A stretch of 8,730 nt of DNA, from NCBI GenBank assembly GCA_036263035.1, contig DATAHR010000013.1, positions 1 through 8,730 on the forward strand, in the 5' to 3' direction. Positions 4,679 through 8,730 of this stretch are shown one piece after another (within the stretch, counting starts at the first letter, position 1; each line of letters opens with the position of its first letter). Made by a program: the position numbers and the translations under genes. The notes under the pieces were generated by a model. It was not told the DNA's origin. It saw only the letters and a program-made list of their open reading frames with translations, and did not search any database. This stretch comes from JAICYJ01 sp036263035. GTDB taxonomy: Bacteria; Actinomycetota; Thermoleophilia; Gaiellales; JAICJC01.

Positions 4679-6315
4679 GGTGCCGGCTCCGCCTCTGACC
4701 CGATCGGCCGCGACGGGATGCGGCCGGTGAAGAACAGGCTGACCAGTGCCAGCGCGGCCAGCACGGCAAGCGCGGCGCGCAGGCCGGTGATCCGCGCCTG
4801 GGCGTTCGCATCCAGCGCCGCCTGCGTCTCCTGCTGGGTCAGGCCTGCGTCCTTGAGCGCGGATGTCAGGTCGGCGTCTGAGAGGAAGGGGATGCCGCTG
4901 GCCAGCTCGACGTTCGCTTTCTGTGCGACCTCGTCACGCACCGCCGGGTTGTTGTCGATGTGCGTCAGGAAGGCGGTTGTCATCGCGGCGATCAGGATCG
5001 ACCCGGCGACCGCGGTGCCGAACGACGCGCCCAGGTTGGTGACCGCGTTCTGCACGCCCCCCACCTCCGGGCTGCGCTCGTCCGGCAGCGCCGACACCGT
5101 GACCGCGCCCAGCTGCGAGGCGAGCGCCCCGATGCCCAGGCCGATCAGCAGCAGCGGCACGAACACCACCTCGGGGCCGGACGACGGGGTGAGCCCGCCG
5201 AGCAGCACAAGCGTGCCGGCCAGCAGCAGCAGGATGCCCGCCTGCACCACTCTGCGCGGCGAGACCGTTGGCAGCAGCCGCGGGATCCCGAGCGCCGCGG
5301 CCAGCAGCGTCAGCGACAGGGGAAGCAGCCGGGCGCCGGTCTCGAGGGCGCTGAGACCGAGCGCGATCGAGAGGTAGAGCGGCACGGTGAAGAAGACACC
5401 CATCTGCACCAGGTACTGGAAGAAGAACATGATCAGGCCGCCGCTCAGCTGCCGGTTCTTGAGCAGGCCGGGAGTGACCAGCGGCTCGCGACCCGCCTCC
5501 TCCATCCGCTCCTCCCAGAGACGGAAGAGCAGCATCACGGCGATGCCGGCCAGGAACAGCCAGACGACGGGCGACATGTGCAGCCACGTGGGAGCGTCGG
5601 CCTTCGGGGCGATCCAGCCCCACGTGCCTGCCTTCAGCACGGCGAACACCATCAGGGACAGGCCGAGCGCCGACAGCACCGCCCCCACGAGGTCGAGCCT
5701 CGGCCGTGCGCCCGGCGGCGCGTCGTTCATCCGGCGGGTCATGACCAGGATGCCGGCGACGACGATCACCTCGCCCACGAACACGATTCGCCATGTCCAG
5801 AACGTGGTGGCCGCCCCGCCGATCAGCGGGCCGACGGCGATCGCCGATGCCCCGGCGGCGGCGACCATGCCGTAGGCGGCCGGTCGCCGCTCCTGCGGGA
5901 AATTCCCCGCCACGAGCGCGACGATGGCCGGCAGGATCAGGGCGGCGCCGACGCCCTCGAGGAACGACCACCCGAACATCAGCATGGCGAGGTTCTGCGA
6001 GATCGAGGTGATGAACGACCCCGCCGCGTAGATCACGCAGCCGATCGAGAACGCGCGCTTGCGCCCGATGATGCCGCCGATCTTGCCGCCGACGATCATC
6101 AGCGCCGCCATCACCAGCGTGTAGGCGGTGATCGCGGTCTGGATGCCCGTCACCGTGGTGCCCACATCCTTCGCAACGGTTGCGATGGAGACGTTCATCA
6201 CCGAGCTGTCGAGCGTCATGACGAACTGGCCCGCCGCCAGCGTGAGCAGAACGAAGCCGCTTCCCGCGGCAACGGCCTTGGCGGCCGGCCCGGCCGTGGC
6301 GACGCTCTCGCTCAT
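4675..6315 (-). CDS. MFS drug exporter, 14-TM DHA2 family (EmrB/QacA type)
   Basis: This 546-residue membrane protein fits the DHA2 family in length. FVMTLDSSVMNVSIATVA (31-48) is motif D1 with the helix-1 acidic residue D36. GKIGGIIGRKRAF (77-89) is motif A. SFLEGVGAALILPA (117-130) stands where motif B lies, but with Ser and Glu in place of the usual Arg and Gln. VAAAGASAIAVGPLIGG (151-167) is the antiporter motif C. LPDERSPEVGGVQNAVTNLG (410-429) is the typical second-half loop. A 60-residue hydrophilic segment (450-510, including FLSDADLTSALKDAGLT) precedes the last helix and would face outward. It probably exports a toxic compound against protons; the substrate is unknown. ATG 6315 is chosen because helix 1 follows closely and the open frame further upstream (to 6630) overlaps the divergent gene and is not membrane-like. 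There is no Shine-Dalgarno. It is the first gene of a two-gene unit with the VOC protein. Confidence 0.9.
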   Translation of the reverse strand: MSESVATAGPAAKAVAAGSGFVLLTLAAGQFVMTLDSSVMNVSIATVAKDVGTTVTGIQTAITAYTLVMAALMIVGGKIGGIIGRKRAFSIGCVIYAAGSFITSISQNLAMLMFGWSFLEGVGAALILPAIVALVAGNFPQERRPAAYGMVAAAGASAIAVGPLIGGAATTFWTWRIVFVGEVIVVAGILVMTRRMNDAPPGARPRLDLVGAVLSALGLSLMVFAVLKAGTWGWIAPKADAPTWLHMSPVVWLFLAGIAVMLLFRLWEERMEEAGREPLVTPGLLKNRQLSGGLIMFFFQYLVQMGVFFTVPLYLSIALGLSALETGARLLPLSLTLLAAALGIPRLLPTVSPRRVVQAGILLLLAGTLVLLGGLTPSSGPEVVFVPLLLIGLGIGALASQLGAVTVSALPDERSPEVGGVQNAVTNLGASFGTAVAGSILIAAMTTAFLTHIDNNPAVRDEVAQKANVELASGIPFLSDADLTSALKDAGLTQQETQAALDANAQARITGLRAALAVLAALALVSLFFTGRIPSRPIGSEAEPAP

Positions 6316-6446
6316 GCGAGACGCGTGCGGCGGAAGGAATCGGCGAGGGGCGGGATGCGCGCCATCGCGCCCATCATCCCCCGTTCCGCTTGCGCCCGCC
6401 GTCACCTTGAATGGATGAGTTCGCCGATGGTGAGAGGATGCCGCGG
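6316..6446. other. Divergent intergenic region between exporter and hypothetical gene
   Basis: These 131 bases must carry the promoters of both divergent genes. I see no clear -35/-10 pair on either strand and no palindromic operator that I would defend. GAGAGG at 6432-6437 is the ribosome site for the plus-strand gene if ATG 6447 is used. ATGs at 6411 and 6438 are in the same frame. Confidence 0.4.
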
Positions 6447-6881
6447 ATGACGCGCGCCATTCGCCTTGTGACGACGGCTGACGCCAGGGACACGGACGCT
6501 CCGACCGAGATGTCGGTCGCGGTGCGCCTCGACGCCGCTCTGGACGATGGCCGCACCGTGAGGCTGCTCGACGGCCGGGGGTGGACGGCGGCCCTGCGCG
6601 GGCCGGGCGCCGCGGAGGGCCTGGACGCATGGGCTGGCGTGACCGCCCGCGAGGTCGAGGAGACCGCTCGAGCCGTGGTCGGCCCTGACGAGCCGTTCGG
6701 CGGCCACACGCAGGCCGACATGGAGGCGGATCACTGGAACGCGCTTGCCGCCACCCTGCGCGCCGCGGGCGTCGATGCGGCCGGGGAGAATCTCAGCCGG
6801 CTGCCGCACGACGTCCTCCTCAGCGATGGGCTGAGAGCGCGGCTCGAGCGGGGGCCGAACGCTGAGCGCGGTCAGTGGTAG
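6447..6881 (+). CDS. Conserved hypothetical protein, 144 residues
   Basis: This cytoplasmic protein has no recognised function. From ATG 6447 it has 144 residues. That start has GAGAGG nine bases upstream, whereas the longer in-frame start at 6411 (156 residues) has no ribosome site. Residues 22-60 look beta-rich and include DDGRTVRLLDGRGWTAAL (33-50). A helical part follows (TAREVEETARAVVGPDEP, 66-83), then the distinctive ADMEADHWNALAATLRAAGV (90-109) and LSRLPHDVLLSDGLRARL (116-133). The block pattern D-GRGW / VVGPDEP / E-DHW / LPHDV looks like a conserved uncharacterised actinobacterial family known to me only as hypothetical. It is divergent from the exporter gene and overlaps the convergent phosphodiester glycosidase gene by 10 bases. 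No membrane or export signal is seen. Confidence 0.7.
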   Translation: MTRAIRLVTTADARDTDAPTEMSVAVRLDAALDDGRTVRLLDGRGWTAALRGPGAAEGLDAWAGVTAREVEETARAVVGPDEPFGGHTQADMEADHWNALAATLRAAGVDAAGENLSRLPHDVLLSDGLRARLERGPNAERGQW

Positions 6882-8224
6882 GACAGCATCGTCGCCGCGG
6901 GCGCATCCGGCTCGGAGCCGGACGAGGTGATCGGCGCGGCTCCCGCGCGCCAGAAGTCGGCGTGGCTGTTGCTGTCGAATCCCATCGCGTTCGTCGCTCC
7001 CAGCTGCGTCAGGACGCGCGCGTAGTCGGGCATCGTCAGCCCGTAGCCGCCGGCGGCTGTCTCCACCACCAGCCAGCCCTGGCTGGACGTGGTCGCGGCG
7101 ACGGCGCGCACGCATCCACGGCCCGTCCCCTGGCAGTACCAGGGCCACGAGTCTGACCAGCCGGGGTAGGTCGTCTGCGCGGTGCCGTTCGAGACCATGT
7201 GGAACTTGCCGTCCATGATGCTGACCGCCTTGTTCCAGCCGGCGTCGTCGAGCGTGACCGGCACGGTGTGGCGCCCGGCTGCGGCGGCAAGGCCGGTCGC
7301 GGCCACGCTGCCCTTCCGGGCGACCAGCACGACGCCGTCGTGCGGGACGGTCACGGAGGCGCCGGAAATGAGGCTTCCCGTGACCGGCATGGCCGCCGTG
7401 GTGGCGGTGCCGCCGTTCTGGCTGACGCGGTAGGCGTCGACCCACTCGGATGACACGGAGCTGCCCGCGACGCGGTCGGCGGCGTCCTGGTAGGGCACGG
7501 CCATCTGCAGCATGTGGCGGAACTGCGCACCGACCGTCGACGTGGATCCGTACGCGGTGATGGTTCCTCGCAGCACGAGCGCAGTCGAGGTTGCCGGGAT
7601 CGTGAAGGTACCGCCCCTTCGGCTGAGCACCGCCACCTGGTCGCCGGCGATCGACTGGCCACCGGGCAGCGTCAGGGCGTTCCACACCGCAACGTTCGCG
7701 CTGGCACCCGGGAGCGAGATGAGTACCGGCACAGCATGGGCAGTGCCCATGACCATGGAGCCTGTGCTGGTGTAGCCCACCTCCGGACCGGCGCCCGTGG
7801 CATAGATGCGGCGGTCGTGGACGAGCAGGCCGTGCAGGAGGTCGCCGCCGTTTCGGGCGCAGCCGCTGCAGAAGGTGTCGCCGTTGATCCCCGCAAGAGC
7901 CGAGGAGGACGCTCCCAGGTTCGAGATGCGACCCTCCGCGAAGGAGTGCTGCGAGGCGCCGTAGCGGCTGACGGCGACCGGGGTCGCATCGAGCCGGACA
8001 TGGCCGTTCCCGAGCGTCCACGAGACGCGCGTCAGGGTGCGCTGGCCGCTGTAGCCGGCCACCGTGATCACGTTCCGGCTGACCGTCACCCCCGGCGCGA
8101 GCGTCGCGAGCGTCGTCCAGCCGGTCTGCGAGGTGATGGTGCCGGTGGTGGCCGCACCCGCCGTCGGCACGAGCGCCAGAGAGGCGAGCAGGGTGACGAT
8201 GACGAGGAGCCGAACACGGAGCAT
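6872..8224 (-). CDS. Secreted phosphodiester glycosidase family protein (NAGPA-like domain)
   Basis: This 450-residue protein starts with a signal peptide (MLRVRLLVIVTLLASLALV, cleavage likely near AGA-A at 22-25). The body resembles the phosphodiester glycosidase domain (NAGPA-type, Pfam PF09992). ALAGINGDTF (109-118) is the AgiNgdfF core, and LLHGLLVHDRRIYA (129-142) is the p.GllV.dGrl strand. GYGLTMPDYARVLTQLGATNAMGFDSN (393-419) corresponds to the final helix plus the nlDGGgSs motif. Here the usual DGGGSS is DSNSH, so the active-site loop is altered and catalysis is uncertain. Family members cleave GlcNAc-1-phosphodiester linkages or act on cell-envelope polysaccharides. Four cysteines (119, 122, 364, 371) could make two disulfides. 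The middle (150-320) is beta-rich and longer than in minimal family members. ATG 8224 is used without a Shine-Dalgarno and lies 11 bases after a strong hairpin. Confidence 0.75.
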   Translation of the reverse strand: MLRVRLLVIVTLLASLALVPTAGAATTGTITSQTGWTTLATLAPGVTVSRNVITVAGYSGQRTLTRVSWTLGNGHVRLDATPVAVSRYGASQHSFAEGRISNLGASSSALAGINGDTFCSGCARNGGDLLHGLLVHDRRIYATGAGPEVGYTSTGSMVMGTAHAVPVLISLPGASANVAVWNALTLPGGQSIAGDQVAVLSRRGGTFTIPATSTALVLRGTITAYGSTSTVGAQFRHMLQMAVPYQDAADRVAGSSVSSEWVDAYRVSQNGGTATTAAMPVTGSLISGASVTVPHDGVVLVARKGSVAATGLAAAAGRHTVPVTLDDAGWNKAVSIMDGKFHMVSNGTAQTTYPGWSDSWPWYCQGTGRGCVRAVAATTSSQGWLVVETAAGGYGLTMPDYARVLTQLGATNAMGFDSNSHADFWRAGAAPITSSGSEPDAPAATMLSYH

Positions 8225-8235
8225 GACTGTTTATC

Positions 8236-8254
8236 GGGCCCCGTGGGGGGTCCC
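8236..8254 (-). promoter_or_regulatory. Strong hairpin directly upstream of the phosphodiester glycosidase start
   Basis: In the minus-strand mRNA GGGACCCC, a CCAC loop and GGGGCCC fold into a seven-pair GC stem with one bulged A. It ends 11 bases before the ATG, just where a ribosome site would normally be. It could limit translation or act as an attenuator or terminator. I do not recognise a known riboswitch class in this leader. Confidence 0.4.
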
Positions 8255-8300
8255 ATCACCCCAGAAAGGGTCACCGGGCAGCCGCCCGAGGGATCTGTGA

Positions 8301-8329
8301 GGGGCGACACACGCCTCGCGTGTATCCCC
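8301..8329 (-). terminator. Hairpin after the right-hand gene, putative terminator
   Basis: ACACGC / GCGTGT arms with a three-base loop, flanked by GGGG and CCCC across a small internal loop, form a stem 22 bases beyond the stop of the minus-strand gene at 8351. It lies between that gene and the phosphodiester glycosidase gene. No T-tract is present. Confidence 0.4.
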
Positions 8330-8350
8330 TGCCTCGGTCGCCTGCGCGCG

Positions 8351-8730
8351 TCACCAGGTGTGATACGTGCGACAGACCCTGCGCCAGGGCTTGAGGTGAA
8401 TCCTCGTCACCGAGTTCGTGCGCCGCGAGATGGTGATCTCGAGCTCGTCCGCGACGGTGAAGCCGCTGCAGAGATGGCCGGTGCCCGCGACTGGATAGTC
8501 ATAGTCGGTGCCGGTGTGCACCCAGCGGCCCCTGATCCTCGTGCTCACGGGGATCTTTCGTGAGCGGCCGCCCAATCGGATGAACGCGGCGTGAGCCGGC
8601 ATCCCTGTGTGGATCGACGCGATCTGAGCCTGGGTGAGCGGGCTGCGCTCGTACTCGTCGCGAACGCGGCCGTCGCCGACCGTGCCCGACATGCGCCCCA
8701 CGGAGAAGGGATCGCCGACCTCGTGACCGA
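8351..8730 (-). CDS. C-terminal part of an unrecognised protein (5' end outside the window)
   Basis: The minus strand is open from the right edge to a stop at 8351-8353. A GTG at 8699-8701 could be read as a start for a 116-residue protein. However, the frame remains open through the last 29 bases (adding GHEVGDPFSV), and that GTG has no ribosome site, so I take this as the tail of a longer gene. The visible part is basic and probably beta-rich: AHAAFIRLGGRSRKIPVSTRIRG, followed by a Gly/Tyr/Asp-rich turn region and ELEITISRRTNSVTRIHLKPW. Two cysteines (GHLCSG and RRVCRT) could pair. No membrane helix is seen. I do not recognise the family. It is on the same strand as the phosphodiester glycosidase gene but separated by a 126-base gap with two hairpins. 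Confidence 0.5.
   Translation of the reverse strand, partial: GHEVGDPFSVGRMSGTVGDGRVRDEYERSPLTQAQIASIHTGMPAHAAFIRLGGRSRKIPVSTRIRGRWVHTGTDYDYPVAGTGHLCSGFTVADELEITISRRTNSVTRIHLKPWRRVCRTYHTW

Noticed and set aside
3138..4811. 557-codon open frame on the minus strand across the MFS gene
   Set aside because: It is antisense to a clear MFS transporter, and its translation is dominated by Arg, Gly, Ala and His without domain features. Long antisense frames are expected at this GC content.
4960..6450. 496-codon open frame on the plus strand opposite the exporter
   Set aside because: It is a His/Gln/Arg/Asp-rich shadow of the membrane protein on the other strand, with no recognisable domain.
6316..6630. 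105-codon N-terminal extension of the DHA2 exporter
   Set aside because: It is Arg/Pro/Ser-rich, overlaps the divergent hypothetical gene, and the natural MFS N-terminus begins at ATG 6315.
6402..8021. 539-codon open frame on the minus strand across the right-hand genes
   Set aside because: It shifts frame relative to the phosphodiester glycosidase gene, has low-complexity Arg/Pro-rich translation, and crosses the opposite-strand hypothetical gene.
8225..8350. Known riboswitch (c-di-AMP ydaO type or c-di-GMP type) before the envelope enzyme gene
   Set aside because: GGGACCCC and GGGGTGAT are reminiscent of ydaO, but the rest of the consensus core and its order are absent. I only claim hairpins.

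Overview
This is an ordinary chromosomal window from a very GC-rich bacterium, most likely an actinobacterium. Codon third positions are almost all G or C, GTG starts are common, and several genes lack a Shine-Dalgarno sequence. Some of the small conserved proteins resemble ones I associate with the Thermoleophilia (Solirubrobacter/Gaiella-like lineages). That placement is an impression from memory, not a search result. I see no rRNA, tRNA, insertion sequence, phage gene or CRISPR array.

Left part (1-2660): the tail of a plus-strand gene, possibly a SpoIIE/PP2C-type phosphatase, meets a minus-strand secreted EXORDIUM/Phi-1-like protein head to head, with a hairpin over both stops. A promoter region then separates the secreted protein from a small plus-strand dimeric-barrel-like protein, which is followed by a strong hairpin. 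Next come a 104-residue plus-strand hypothetical protein and a convergent minus-strand universal stress protein.

Middle part (2660-6450): a divergent intergenic region leads into a 55-codon basic small ORF closely followed by a 12-TM-type MFS transporter, both on the plus strand. Opposing them is a minus-strand two-gene unit, a 14-TM DHA2 (EmrB/QacA-type) exporter translationally coupled to a VOC (glyoxalase/bleomycin-resistance) protein. The transporter-VOC pair looks like an export and detoxification or binding module. Its substrate cannot be read from the sequence, and no dedicated regulator lies next to it.

Right part (6447-8730): a conserved hypothetical protein on plus converges, with a 10-bp overlap, on a secreted phosphodiester-glycosidase-type protein on minus. 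Upstream of that gene lie a hairpin-rich leader and the 3' part of an unrecognised minus-strand gene that runs off the window.

I found no convincing novel system. The most interesting points are hairpins laid over the stop codons of convergent pairs, the strong hairpin just before the phosphodiester glycosidase start, the coupled exporter-VOC pair, and the small ORF before the MFS gene.
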